DNA from: JABFWF01 sp035539135
Lineage (GTDB): Bacteria; Pseudomonadota; Gammaproteobacteria; Xanthomonadales; Xanthomonadaceae
DNA length: 64,000 nt
Direction: 5' to 3'
Assembly (NCBI GenBank): GCA_035539135.1
Contig: DATLJD010000013.1
Span: forward strand, 62,001-126,000
Shown here: piece after piece, positions 41,496 to 49,909 of the stretch
Numbering within the stretch: the stretch's first letter is position 1
How the letters are laid out: every line of letters begins with the position of its first letter
Notes under the pieces: generated by a model
What the model was told of the DNA's origin: nothing
Seen by the model: only the letters and a program-made list of their open reading frames with translations
Database searches by the model: none
Translations under genes and position numbers: made by a program

Positions 41496-43069
41496 ACGCC
41501 ACGGCGGCCGATCCGCGCATGGCCGGCCTGGCCGCGGCGCAGGTCGCGCGCCTGCAGGCGGCGGCGCGCGCGATCCGCGACGGCGCGCTCGCCGAAGCGC
41601 AGCGACTGCTGGCGCAAGCCCTGGCGGAAACGCCGGAGCACGCGGAAGTGCTGCGGGTCTCGGCGTTCCTGCACGCGCGCCGCGGCGATTCCGCCGCCGC
41701 GATCGCGGCGCTCGAAAGCGCGATCGCGCTGCACCCCGGCGACGCCCTGCTGCACAACGACCTCGGCAACCTGCGCATGGCGCGCGGCGAGCGCGAGGCC
41801 GCCTTCGCCAGCTGGCGCCGTGCCTGCGAACTGGCGCCCGCGCAGCCGATGCCCTGGTTCAACCTCGGCCGCAACCTGCAGCTGGCCGGCGCCAGCGAGG
41901 ACGCCGCCGAGGCGCTGGCGCGCGCGCACGCGCTGGCGCCGGACCTGCTGCCGGCGGCGATCCTGCTCGGCGACGCGCGGCTGCACCTGGGCCGCCTCGA
42001 CGAGGCCGAGGCCGCCTACCGCGCCGCGTTGCGCGTGCAGCCGGCCTGCGGCGACGCCTGGCGTGGCCTGTCCAACATCAAGACCCGACCGCTGGGCGAT
42101 GCCGACGCCGGGGTCCTGCGCGCGCAGCTCGCGCGCGCCGGGCTGCGCGACGAGGATCGCATCGCGATGGGCCACGCGCTGGGCGCGCTGGAGGAAGGCC
42201 GCGGCCGCTATCCCGAGGCCTTCGCCGCGCTGGCGGCGGCCAACGCGCTGACGAAGCGGCGCGCGCCGTGGAGCCGCGCGGCGTTCGAGGGATTCGTCGC
42301 GGCCGCGCTCGCCGCGACCGCCGACCTGCCCGCACCGCTGGATCCCGGGCTGGGCGCGGAAGCGATCTTCATCGTCGGCCTGCCGCGCTCGGGCTCGACC
42401 CTGTTCGAACAGATCCTGGCCGCGCACCCGCAGGTCGAGGGCGCCAGCGAATTGCCCGACCTCGGGGAGGTGATCCAGGCGGAGTCGCGCCGTCGCGGCC
42501 AGCCCTTTCCGCATTGGGTGGCCGACGCGGACGCGGGCGACTGGCAGCGGCTCGGCCGCGACTACCTCGCGCGCACCGCGCACTGGCGACGCGCACGCCC
42601 GCGCTTCACCGACAAGCTGCCTGAAAACTGGAAGCTGGCCGGCGTGCTGCGCGCGATGCTGCCGGCCGCGACCGTGCTGGAAGTGCGCAGGGATCCGCTG
42701 GAGACCGGCTGGTCCTGTTTTCGCCAGCAGTTCTACCAGTTGCCGCATTTTTCCTGCGACCTCGCCGACATCGGCGCCTACCTGCGCGGCTGCGAACGGG
42801 CCATGGACGCCTGGCGCTTGCGCGACCCGGCGCGGATCCGCCTGCACCGCTACGAGGACCTGCTGGCGGCTCCCCAGGCGCGCATTCGCGCCCTGCTCGC
42901 CGATTGCGGGCTGCCCTTCGACCCCGCCTGCCTGGCCTTCCACGCCGCCCGCCGCAGCGTGCGCACCGCCAGCGCCGCCCAGGTCCGCGAGCCGCTGCGC
43001 GCCGACACCGCCCGCGCGGCCCGCTACGGCGCCCTGCTCGATCCGCTGCGACTGGCCCTGGCCGGCTGA
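41492..43069 (+). CDS. TPR-repeat sulfotransferase
   Basis: A 525-residue protein. Residues 10-225 are tetratricopeptide repeats (for example AEVLRVSAFLHARRGDSAAAI, PWFNLGRNLQLAGASEDAAEAL). The C-terminal domain from about residue 290 is a P-loop sulfotransferase with the PAPS 5'-phosphosulfate loop IVGLPRSGSTLFEQIL and DKLPENWKLAGVL. Length and order resemble the tyrosylprotein-type sulfotransferases of proteobacteria. No signal peptide. The GTG at 41492 overlaps the DUF2069 stop. Substrate unknown. Confidence 0.87.
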   Translation: MNATAADPRMAGLAAAQVARLQAAARAIRDGALAEAQRLLAQALAETPEHAEVLRVSAFLHARRGDSAAAIAALESAIALHPGDALLHNDLGNLRMARGEREAAFASWRRACELAPAQPMPWFNLGRNLQLAGASEDAAEALARAHALAPDLLPAAILLGDARLHLGRLDEAEAAYRAALRVQPACGDAWRGLSNIKTRPLGDADAGVLRAQLARAGLRDEDRIAMGHALGALEEGRGRYPEAFAALAAANALTKRRAPWSRAAFEGFVAAALAATADLPAPLDPGLGAEAIFIVGLPRSGSTLFEQILAAHPQVEGASELPDLGEVIQAESRRRGQPFPHWVADADAGDWQRLGRDYLARTAHWRRARPRFTDKLPENWKLAGVLRAMLPAATVLEVRRDPLETGWSCFRQQFYQLPHFSCDLADIGAYLRGCERAMDAWRLRDPARIRLHRYEDLLAAPQARIRALLADCGLPFDPACLAFHAARRSVRTASAAQVREPLRADTARAARYGALLDPLRLALAG

Positions 43070-43110
43070 GCCTCACGCCAACCCTCGCGATTTCGCGGAC
43101 AATGCGCGGC

Positions 43111-43599
43111 ATGGACCAACTGCTCATCGTCACCACCGGCGGCACCATCGACAAGGTCTATTTCGACGACAAGTCGGACTACCAGGTCGGGGAGCCGCAG
43201 ATCGGCCGCATCCTCGAGGAACTCGGGGTCGCCTTCCGCTTCCGGGTGATCCCGATCATGCGCAAGGACTCGCTGCACATCGGCGCCGCCGACCGCGAAC
43301 TGCTGCGCGCCACCATCGCCGCGCAGGACGAGGCCCAGGTGCTGGTCACCCATGGCACCGACACCATGGTCGAGACGGCGCGCGTGCTCGCCAGCATCGC
43401 CGACAAGACCATCGTGTTGACCGGCGCGCTGAACCCCGCGCGCTTCCGCGGTTCGGACGCCGAGTTCAACGTCGGCACCGCGGTCGGCGCGGTGCAGTCG
43501 CTCCCGCCCGGCGTGTACATCGCGATGAACGGCCGCGTGTGGGATCCGGCGAAGGTGCGCAAGAACGTCGCCGCCAATCGCTTCGAGGCGATCGGCTGA
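43111..43599 (+). CDS. Short asparaginase-like protein (N-terminal domain only)
   Basis: A 162-residue protein corresponding to the N-terminal half of type I/II asparaginases. Both active-site threonine motifs are present: TTGGTIDK near the start and THGTDTMVET at about residues 74-83, but the C-terminal domain (usually another ~160 residues) is absent and the gene ends cleanly at a terminator. It is therefore not an obvious recent truncation; similar short forms occur in Xanthomonadaceae. The activity, and whether it forms an oligomer that rebuilds the site, are unknown. GACAATGCG just before the ATG may be the -10. Confidence 0.85.
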   Translation: MDQLLIVTTGGTIDKVYFDDKSDYQVGEPQIGRILEELGVAFRFRVIPIMRKDSLHIGAADRELLRATIAAQDEAQVLVTHGTDTMVETARVLASIADKTIVLTGALNPARFRGSDAEFNVGTAVGAVQSLPPGVYIAMNGRVWDPAKVRKNVAANRFEAIG

Positions 43600-43621
43600 T
43601 CTGACGCCACCCGGCGACAAA

Positions 43622-43656
43622 AAAAAAGGACCCCGGCCAGGCCGGGGTCCTTTTTT
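43622..43656. terminator. Bidirectional Rho-independent terminator
   Basis: AAAAAAGGACCCCGGCC and GGCCGGGGTCCTTTTTT form a 17-base perfect inverted repeat around a single A (a real loop of about five bases). It ends both the short asparaginase (plus) and the M4 protease (minus). Confidence 0.96.
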
Positions 43657-43698
43657 CTTGCCCGGGACACCGGGGCCTGCGCCCCGGCGCCCTGACCA

Positions 43699-45954
43699 TC
43701 AGTTGATGGTGCCCTTCAACGACACGCCCGAGAAGGCGGAGTACGCGCGGACCCGGACGTGGTACGTGCCGGCGGCCGGCGCGTTGAACGTGCAGGTCTC
43801 GTTGTTGCCGGTCAGGTACGGACGGCAGTTGTAGCTCGAGGTCGTCGGGGCCGCACCGATCCGGACGTACATGTCCGCGTCGCCGCTGCCGCCCGAGATC
43901 TGGAACACCACGCTGCTCTTGCCCGAGGGCACGACCAGCGTGTAGTCCGACGACCAGGAGCCGCGCGAGACGGACGGCAGCGAGACGGCCGTGCCGCTGC
44001 ACAGCACGGTGCCGCCGCAATCGCCGCCGCCGCCACCGCCGCCGGTGCTGTAGTCGCCCTTCAGGCTGACGCCGGAGAAGGACGAGTACGCCTTCAGCCG
44101 CACGTAGTACGTGCCCGCCTGCGGCGAAGCGTAGGTGCAGCTCTCGCTGTTGCCGCTCTTGTACGGACGGCAGTCATAGGAGCTGTCGGTCGGCGTGCTG
44201 CCGAACTTGACGTACATGTCGGCGTCGCCCGTCCCGCCCGACATGGTGAACACCAGGTTGCTGGCGCCCGAGGGCACCTGCAAGGTGTACACGACGTCGT
44301 TGCCGGTGCTGGCCGAGATGCCCGTGACCGTCTGGCCCTTGGTCAGCGGACCGCCCGAGCTGCCGCCACCGCCGCCGCCGCCACCACAGCTGCTGGTGTT
44401 CACGCCGACGCTGGTGAACGCCGCCGCGACGTCGGACGTGCTCAGGCCAAGGTCGTCCGCCGCGGTCAGCACGCCGCAGGCGCCGCTGACGTAGGTGCTG
44501 CTCGCGGTCCAGTACAGGGCGTTCGCGCGGGCGAAGACCTTGAACGCGGTCGGGGTGTTCCAGCCCGACGTCTTCGCCAGGTTGCAGAAGGCCTTGTTGT
44601 AGACGCCCGAGGAGTAGTGCGGGTCCATGCCACTGTAGTAGTCAGAGGCGTTGTCGATCGAGCCGCCGTCCTGGGTCGGGTTGCACATGTAGCGCAGCGC
44701 GCCCGAGCCCTTGAAGATCTCCGCGCCGACCAGGAAGTCGTTGCTGCCCTTCCAGTAGTACTCGGTCGCCTCGCCGCCCATGTCGGAGAAGGCCTCGTTC
44801 ATGCCGCCCGACTGGCCGGAGTAGGTCAGGTTGGAGTGCTGCTCGGTGAAGCCGTGCGAAACCTCGTGGCCGGCGACGTCGGCGCTGACCAGCGGGTAGA
44901 ACGTGCTGGCGCCGTCGCCGAAGCTCATGGTGGAGCCGTCCCAGAACGCGTTCTCGTAGTTGCGGCTGTAGTGCACGCGCATGACCAGCTGGAAGCTCAG
45001 CGCGTTGTAGCCGGTGTACGCCGGGTACATGTCGGTGATCACGCCGCCGAAGTAGTGGGCGTCGTTGATCGGCGAGTAGCCGCCGTTGATCTGCTTGTAG
45101 GTATTGCGCGGGCAGGTATAGGAATACGCCGTGGTGCCGCTGGTGCCGCCGTTGAGGTTGACCGACTTCACCTTGGCGTTGTTCATCGTGCAGGTCGAGC
45201 CGCTCTGGGTGACGTCGAGGTAGCCGTAACGGCCGCCCGAACCCCATTCGTACTGGCCGGTCTTCTGGTTGCCGCCGGGGCCGGTACCGATGTCGGCGTG
45301 GGTCAGGCCCTCCCACTTCTTGAGAACCTTGCCGTTGTTCGCGTCGACGATCACGAACGGACGGGTCGGGGCCACGCCGGCGCTGCTGCTGTCGGCGAAG
45401 AAGGAAACGACGTAGGCCTTGTGCGCGCGGCCGGCGTCGTCGACGTAGATCATCAGGTCGGACTTCTCGTTGCGGACCTGCATGGCGGTGACGAGGGCGC
45501 CCAGGCCGGCGTGCTTGGCGATCGTCAGCGCCTGGTTGCGCGAGTACTTGACCTTGCCGGCGGGGATCTCGGAGGCGAGACCGTCCACGCGGCGGCCGAA
45601 CAGGTTGCGGACCGCGCCGTTGCGTTCGCTGACGATCACGTTCTCGCCGAAGACGGGAATGCCGCGGAAGGTCTGCTGGTAACGGTAGTGGCGGGTGCCG
45701 TCGGCGTCCTGCTGGAACCCGACCTGGCGCAGACCGGCCTCGGTGGGCAGGCCGAGCATCCGGGCGTGGCGCAGGTCCGCCTTGGCGGTGGCGCCGAGCG
45801 TGGAGAGGGCCGCGCGGGCCTGCTGGTTGACGTGCGCGACGTTCTGCTGGTGCAGATCGACACGGGTGGCGGCGCCGGCGGCACCGGCGGAGAGCGCGAG
45901 CGCCAGCGGCGACAGCGCGAGCAAGCAAAGCGAGCGATACGGGGACTGCAACAT
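43699..45954 (-). CDS. Secreted M4-family metalloprotease with two PPC domains
   Basis: A 751-residue thermolysin-like protease. Order: signal peptide (1-29), FTP/PepSY prodomain (about 30-215, with FRGIPVFGENVIV), M4 catalytic domain with HEVSH at 363-367 and Glu387 in GGMNEAFSD, then a poly-Gly linker, PPC domain 1 (about 560-650), a second poly-Gly linker, and PPC domain 2 to the C-terminus. The PPC pair is duplicated (both contain the GDADMYVxxG motif and end FSGVSLKG). It should leave by the type II system and be self-processed. A Clp/CRP site lies about 280 bases upstream. ATG 45954 starts the signal peptide. Confidence 0.95.
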   Translation of the reverse strand: MLQSPYRSLCLLALSPLALALSAGAAGAATRVDLHQQNVAHVNQQARAALSTLGATAKADLRHARMLGLPTEAGLRQVGFQQDADGTRHYRYQQTFRGIPVFGENVIVSERNGAVRNLFGRRVDGLASEIPAGKVKYSRNQALTIAKHAGLGALVTAMQVRNEKSDLMIYVDDAGRAHKAYVVSFFADSSSAGVAPTRPFVIVDANNGKVLKKWEGLTHADIGTGPGGNQKTGQYEWGSGGRYGYLDVTQSGSTCTMNNAKVKSVNLNGGTSGTTAYSYTCPRNTYKQINGGYSPINDAHYFGGVITDMYPAYTGYNALSFQLVMRVHYSRNYENAFWDGSTMSFGDGASTFYPLVSADVAGHEVSHGFTEQHSNLTYSGQSGGMNEAFSDMGGEATEYYWKGSNDFLVGAEIFKGSGALRYMCNPTQDGGSIDNASDYYSGMDPHYSSGVYNKAFCNLAKTSGWNTPTAFKVFARANALYWTASSTYVSGACGVLTAADDLGLSTSDVAAAFTSVGVNTSSCGGGGGGGGSSGGPLTKGQTVTGISASTGNDVVYTLQVPSGASNLVFTMSGGTGDADMYVKFGSTPTDSSYDCRPYKSGNSESCTYASPQAGTYYVRLKAYSSFSGVSLKGDYSTGGGGGGGDCGGTVLCSGTAVSLPSVSRGSWSSDYTLVVPSGKSSVVFQISGGSGDADMYVRIGAAPTTSSYNCRPYLTGNNETCTFNAPAAGTYHVRVRAYSAFSGVSLKGTIN

Positions 45955-46417
45955 CTTGCGATTCCTCGAGAGATGGATGGGAGGCCGCGGGGGCGGCCGG
46001 TTGCCTGTCCTGCGCGCGGGAGCCCGGCGGGCGTCGTCCTTGTCCGCGTTGATCCTTCCTGTCTCGTTCGGCGAGCCCGGCAAGGCACCGCTCGGCATCG
46101 TGCCGGCGGTCGGAACCGGGACTGGGGGGATGGCGGCCACCCGGGGGCGGACCGCAAGGGCACGCTAAAGCGGCGCCCGAGGGCCGTTCAAGCTGCGGTC
46201 GCAGCATAAACAGGGGCTGAATATGTGACGCGCATCACAAATCAAAAAAGAGCCCGGTCAACTACCTACCGTGCGGCATGAGCTTATTCCCGGGGGGCAT
46301 GATTCGGACCGCCTTGCGGAACCGGTGGCGGGTACTTGCCCGGATTGGTCAACGGGCGGATGGGGCCGGGGCGGACAGGGCCGCGCGCGCGGAGGGGGAC
46401 GGAGGGCCGCGGGGCCC
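45955..46417 (-). other. M4 protease promoter and long leader region
   Basis: This 463-base gap contains no gene I can support. On the minus strand it holds the Clp/CRP-like site (46224-46239), a TATGCT -10-like hexamer (46203-46208) and then about 240 bases of probable 5' leader. The leader has several ANGGA motifs: ACAGGAAGGATC (46051-46062), ACAAGGACG (46035-46043) and GAGGAATCG just before the ATG. An A-rich stretch lies at 46238-46250. The part from 46260 to 46417, behind sufT, is featureless GC-rich sequence. Confidence 0.5.
46224..46239. promoter_or_regulatory. Perfect CRP/Clp-type binding site
   Basis: TGTGA-CGCGCA-TCACA matches the CRP consensus exactly in both half-sites. In Xanthomonas and Lysobacter, Clp recognises this sequence and activates genes for extracellular enzymes. 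The only gene reading away from it with a suitable promoter is the M4 protease on the minus strand. Its centre is about 36 bases upstream of the start implied by TATGCT, a little closer than the usual -41.5, so the -10 choice is uncertain. Confidence 0.8.
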
Positions 46418-46975
46418 TCAGAGCATCCCGGTTTCCAGGCGCGCCGCCTCGGACATCATGGTCCGGTTCCACGGCGGGTCGAACACCAGCTCGACGTCGG
46501 CCTCGGCCACGGTCGGGATCAGCTCCAGCTTGCTGCGCACGTCCTCGACCAGGATCTCGCCCATGCCGCAGCCGGGCGCGGTCAGGGTCATGCGCACCGC
46601 GACCAGGCGCTGGCCGGGCTGCCCGGGGTGCGGGCCCACCGTGGCCTCGTAGACCAGGCCGAGGTCGACCACGTTGATCGGGATCTCCGGGTCGAAGCAC
46701 GTGCGCAGTTGCCTCCACACCAGCTTCTCGACGTCCTCGTCGGTGGCGTGGGCCGGCAGCTCGATAGGTTCGGGCGGTTCCTTGCCGATCGCGTCGGCGT
46801 CCTCGCCGGCGATCCGGAACAGGTTGCCCTCGACGAAGACGGTCCAGCTGCCGCCCAGGGCCTGGGTGATGTAGCCGACCGTGCCGGCTGGCAGCGTGAC
46901 GGCTTCGCCCTGCGGCACCAGGACGGCGGCGCAGTCGCGCTCGAAGCGGACGGGTTCGCTGCTGCGGGAATACAT
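46418..46975 (-). CDS. sufT: Fe-S cluster assembly factor SufT
   Basis: A 185-residue protein with an N-terminal segment specific to SufT (GEAVTLPAGTVGYITQALGGSWTV) and a C-terminal MIP18/DUF59 domain with CFDPEIPINVVDLGLVYE and the conserved cysteine in LTAPGCGMGE. In Gram-positives SufT aids maturation of Fe-S proteins under high demand. Here it is 39 kb from the suf operon on the opposite strand, under its own control. The ATG at 46975 has no competing upstream start. Confidence 0.93.
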   Translation of the reverse strand: MYSRSSEPVRFERDCAAVLVPQGEAVTLPAGTVGYITQALGGSWTVFVEGNLFRIAGEDADAIGKEPPEPIELPAHATDEDVEKLVWRQLRTCFDPEIPINVVDLGLVYEATVGPHPGQPGQRLVAVRMTLTAPGCGMGEILVEDVRSKLELIPTVAEADVELVFDPPWNRTMMSEAARLETGML

Positions 46976-47066
46976 CGGCGTTGGAAGGAGGCGCGCGACG
47001 CGGGGATGGCGCCATTGTACTGCCGCGCGCCGCTATGCTGGTGCGCCTTGCCCCTCCATTCCGCGC

Positions 47067-47477
47067 ATGGAACGACGCGTTTCCCCCCTGCCCTGGCTGG
47101 CGCCGGCGCTCCTCGCGATCGGCAGCCTCGGCTTCGCCGCCGCGTGGGTGCTGCTGGCCTGGAGCCGCAATCGCCAGTGCAGCTGGATGGCGGTGCTGGC
47201 GGCGATCGACGCGGTCCTGCTGCTGCGGCTGGCGCACATGCGTCCGGGTTGGCCGCGTGCGCTGCTGGCGACACTGGCCACCGTAGCGACCTGCGTGCTC
47301 GCCAACTGGGGGATCGCCGCCGCGCAGATGGGCAAGCCGATGGGGCTGCTGCCGTGGCAGGCGCTGGGACGCATGGGGCCGGAGTTCGCCTGGCTGCTGG
47401 CCAGCATGGCCAACCAGCCGGTGGACCTCGCCTGGCTGGGGGCGGCGCTGGTGTTCGCGCTGGTGCTCGGCCGCTGA
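47067..47477 (+). CDS. Four-helix membrane protein, function unknown
   Basis: A 136-residue protein with four hydrophobic segments (WLAPALLAIGSLGFAAAWVLL, WMAVLAAIDAVLLLRL, ALLATLATVATCVLANWGIAAA, LAWLGAALVFALVLG). A TATGCT lies 28 bases before the ATG (47034-47039). I do not recognise the family with certainty. It is divergent from sufT and shares the promoter gap. Low-complexity GC-rich sequence fills the 95 bases after it. Confidence 0.7.
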   Translation: MERRVSPLPWLAPALLAIGSLGFAAAWVLLAWSRNRQCSWMAVLAAIDAVLLLRLAHMRPGWPRALLATLATVATCVLANWGIAAAQMGKPMGLLPWQALGRMGPEFAWLLASMANQPVDLAWLGAALVFALVLGR

Positions 47478-47572
47478 GACGCGGCGCAGCGGCGAAGCAT
47501 CCGCCGCCCGTCGGCAGGCGAGCCGCCAAACCGGGGCAAGCCGTGGCGCGCGCGCGCCCGCATGCTCGCCGC

Positions 47573-48067
47573 ATGTCGACCCCGACCCTCACCCTCCCCC
47601 GCACCCGCCTGACGATCCGCTGGCACTGGGTCGTGTTCGGCGGCCTGCTGCTGGCAAGCCTGGATGCCTTGTTCGCCACCGGCTACTGGCGGCTGGCCGC
47701 CGACCTCCCGTGGACGCGCGTGTTCCAGTCGGTCGCCGCCGGCGTGCTTGGCCCGGACGCCAGCCGCGCCGGCGGCGAGTCCGCCGCCTGGCTCGGGCTC
47801 GTCCTGCACTACGCGATCGCGATGGCCTTCGTCGTGGTCTACGCGCTGGTCGCGCGCATGTGGCCCGCGTTGGCGCGCAGGCCGCTGGCGTACGGTGTCG
47901 CCTACGGCCTGTGGCTGTACGTGGCGATGAACTGCATCGTGATCCCGCTGTCGGCGATCGGCCGCCTGCCGTCATTCGCCGACCTGCCGTGGGTGGCCAG
48001 CAGCGTATTCATGCACGCCATTTTCGGCGTGATCTGCGCGCTGTCCGCGCGGCGCGCGCTGCGCTGA
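47573..48067 (+). CDS. Membrane protein, function unknown
   Basis: A 164-residue protein with about four helices: WHWVVFGGLLLASLDALFATGYW, LGLVLHYAIAMAFVVVYALVARM, LAYGVAYGLWLYVAMNCIVIPLSAIG, and SSVFMHAIFGVICALSA. The His and Trp residues in helices (HYAIAMAF, FMHAIFG) are notable but no cofactor motif is clear; it loosely resembles YagU/DUF1440 proteins. It converges on pntB with a 17-base gap. Confidence 0.7.
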   Translation: MSTPTLTLPRTRLTIRWHWVVFGGLLLASLDALFATGYWRLAADLPWTRVFQSVAAGVLGPDASRAGGESAAWLGLVLHYAIAMAFVVVYALVARMWPALARRPLAYGVAYGLWLYVAMNCIVIPLSAIGRLPSFADLPWVASSVFMHAIFGVICALSARRALR

Positions 48068-48084
48068 TCGACGCTGCGGCGGCG

Positions 48085-49482
48085 TCAGTGGCCGCCGCCG
48101 TCGAGCGCCTTGAGCTCATTGACCAGCGACCCGGCCATCTCAGCGCCGTCGCCGTACAGCATGCGCGTGTTGTCGGCGTAGAACAGCGCGTTCTCGATGC
48201 CGGCGAAGCCGGTGCCCTTGCCGCGCTTGATGACGACCGCGTTGCGCGCGGCGGCGACGTCCAGGATCGGCATGCCGTAGATCGGCGAGGCCGGGTCGGT
48301 CTTCGCGACCGGGTTGACCACGTCGTTGGCGCCGATTACCAGCGCCACGTCGGTGTTCGGGAATTCCGGGTTGATGTCGTCCATGTCGGCGATCAGGTCG
48401 TAGGGCACGCCGGCCTCGGCCAGCAGCACGTTCATGTGCCCGGGCATGCGTCCGGCGACCGGGTGGATCGCGAACCTGACCTTGACCCCGCGCGCGATCA
48501 ACCGCTGCGCGAGCTCCCAAATCTTGTGCTGCGCCTGCGCCACCGCCATCCCGTAGCCCGGCACGATCACCACCCGTTCCGCGTAGGCCATCATCGCGGC
48601 GACGTCGCCGGCTTCGATCGGCTTCTGCGCGCCGCCGATCTCCCGCGCCTGCCCGCCTCCGCCGAAATTACCGAACAGCACGTTGCGAATCGGCCGGTTC
48701 ATCGCCTTCGCCATCAGCCGGGTCAGCAGCATGCCGGCCGCGCCGACCATGGTGCCGGCGATGATCAGCGCCTCGTTGCCGAGCACGAAGCCCTCGAACG
48801 CGACCGCCAGCCCGGTGAACGCGTTGTACAGCGAGATCACCACCGGCATGTCCGCGCCGCCGATCGGCAGCGTCATCAGGATGCCCAGCAGCAGCGCGAG
48901 CGCGAAGAAGGCGACGATCGCGGGCGACGCTGGCGCATGCAGGACGATGCCGGCGACCACCAGCGCGCCGGCGAACACCGCGCCGTTGAACAGCTGTTGC
49001 GCCGGGAACACGTAGCGCTTGTCCATGCGCCCGTCGAGCTTGGCCCAGGCCACCACCGAGCCGGTCAGCGAGACCGCGCCGATCAACGCGCCGAGCACCG
49101 CCAGCAGCAGCGCGGTGAAGGACGGCGCCGGCGCGCCGCCGGCCACGCGCAGCAGCTCCACCGCGCCGATCGCGGCCGCCGAGCCGCCGCCCATGCCGTT
49201 GAACAGCGCCACCATCTGCGGCATGTCGGTGATCGCGACCTTGCGCCCCCACACCCACGCGATCGCCATGCCCAGCGCCAGCGCGACCACGATCAGGGCG
49301 AGATTGTGCAGGCCCGGCAGCAGGAAGGTCGCGGCGGTGGCGAGCAGCATGCCCGCGCCCGCCCACTGGATGCCGCTGCGGGCGGTCACCGGCGAGGCCA
49401 TGCGCTGCAGGCCGAGCAGGAACAGGGTCGCCGCGACGAAGTAGCTGGCCGCGGCGGCCAGGACCGGCCAGGACGCGCTCAC
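48085..49482 (-). CDS. pntB: Re/Si-specific NAD(P)+ transhydrogenase subunit beta
   Basis: A 465-residue protein with about nine helices and a C-terminal NADP-binding domain III, marked by VVIVPGYGMAVAQAQHKIWELA, HPVAGRMPGHMNVLLAEAGVPYD and ALVIGANDVVNPVAKTDP. It couples proton entry to hydride transfer from NADH to NADP+. The start is a GTG at 49482 overlapping the pntAb stop. pntAa lies 2 kb upstream beyond an inserted opposite-strand cluster. Confidence 0.96.
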   Translation of the reverse strand: MSASWPVLAAAASYFVAATLFLLGLQRMASPVTARSGIQWAGAGMLLATAATFLLPGLHNLALIVVALALGMAIAWVWGRKVAITDMPQMVALFNGMGGGSAAAIGAVELLRVAGGAPAPSFTALLLAVLGALIGAVSLTGSVVAWAKLDGRMDKRYVFPAQQLFNGAVFAGALVVAGIVLHAPASPAIVAFFALALLLGILMTLPIGGADMPVVISLYNAFTGLAVAFEGFVLGNEALIIAGTMVGAAGMLLTRLMAKAMNRPIRNVLFGNFGGGGQAREIGGAQKPIEAGDVAAMMAYAERVVIVPGYGMAVAQAQHKIWELAQRLIARGVKVRFAIHPVAGRMPGHMNVLLAEAGVPYDLIADMDDINPEFPNTDVALVIGANDVVNPVAKTDPASPIYGMPILDVAAARNAVVIKRGKGTGFAGIENALFYADNTRMLYGDGAEMAGSLVNELKALDGGGH

Positions 49483-49778
49483 GGCTTCTGCTCCGGCTTG
49501 CGGCTCGGCTTGAACATCTCGAGCATGCGCTCGGTCACGACGTAGCCGCCGGCGGCGTTGCCGGCCCCGAGCAGCACCGCGAGGAAGCCGATCGCTTTCT
49601 CCAGCGTGGTGTCGGCGTGGCCGAGCACCACCATCGCGCCGATCAGGACGATGCCGTGGATGAAGTTCGAGCCCGACATCAGCGGCGTATGCAGGATCAC
49701 CGGCACGCGCGAGATGATCACGTGCCCGGCGATCGCCGCCAGCATGAAGATGTAGAGCATCACGAACGCCTGCGTCAT
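49479..49778 (-). CDS. pntAb: NAD(P)+ transhydrogenase subunit alpha-2
   Basis: A 99-residue membrane segment with three helices: FVMLYIFMLAAIAGHVIISRVPVILHTPLMSG (in pieces) and HGIVLIGAMVVLGH, AVLLGAGNAAGGYVVTERML. It is the domain II part contributed by the alpha subunit in split transhydrogenases. The ATG at 49778 has GGGGGA upstream and is preferred over one five codons earlier. It is coupled to pntB but separated from pntAa. Confidence 0.94.
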   Translation of the reverse strand: MTQAFVMLYIFMLAAIAGHVIISRVPVILHTPLMSGSNFIHGIVLIGAMVVLGHADTTLEKAIGFLAVLLGAGNAAGGYVVTERMLEMFKPSRKPEQKP

Positions 49779-49909
49779 GCGATCCCCCGCCACCTGGCTC
49801 CGGCCGGCCCATCATAACGGGCCGTGAACGCGGCCGGCGGCGCGTCAACCGGCGCCGTGGCCGCGCGTTGTTCCCTCCCGCAGGACGACCTGCGTGACGG
49901 GAGCGGGAC

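Noticed and set aside
44015..44400. GCC/GGC microsatellites within the M4 gene
   Set aside because: They encode the poly-Gly linkers between catalytic and PPC domains.
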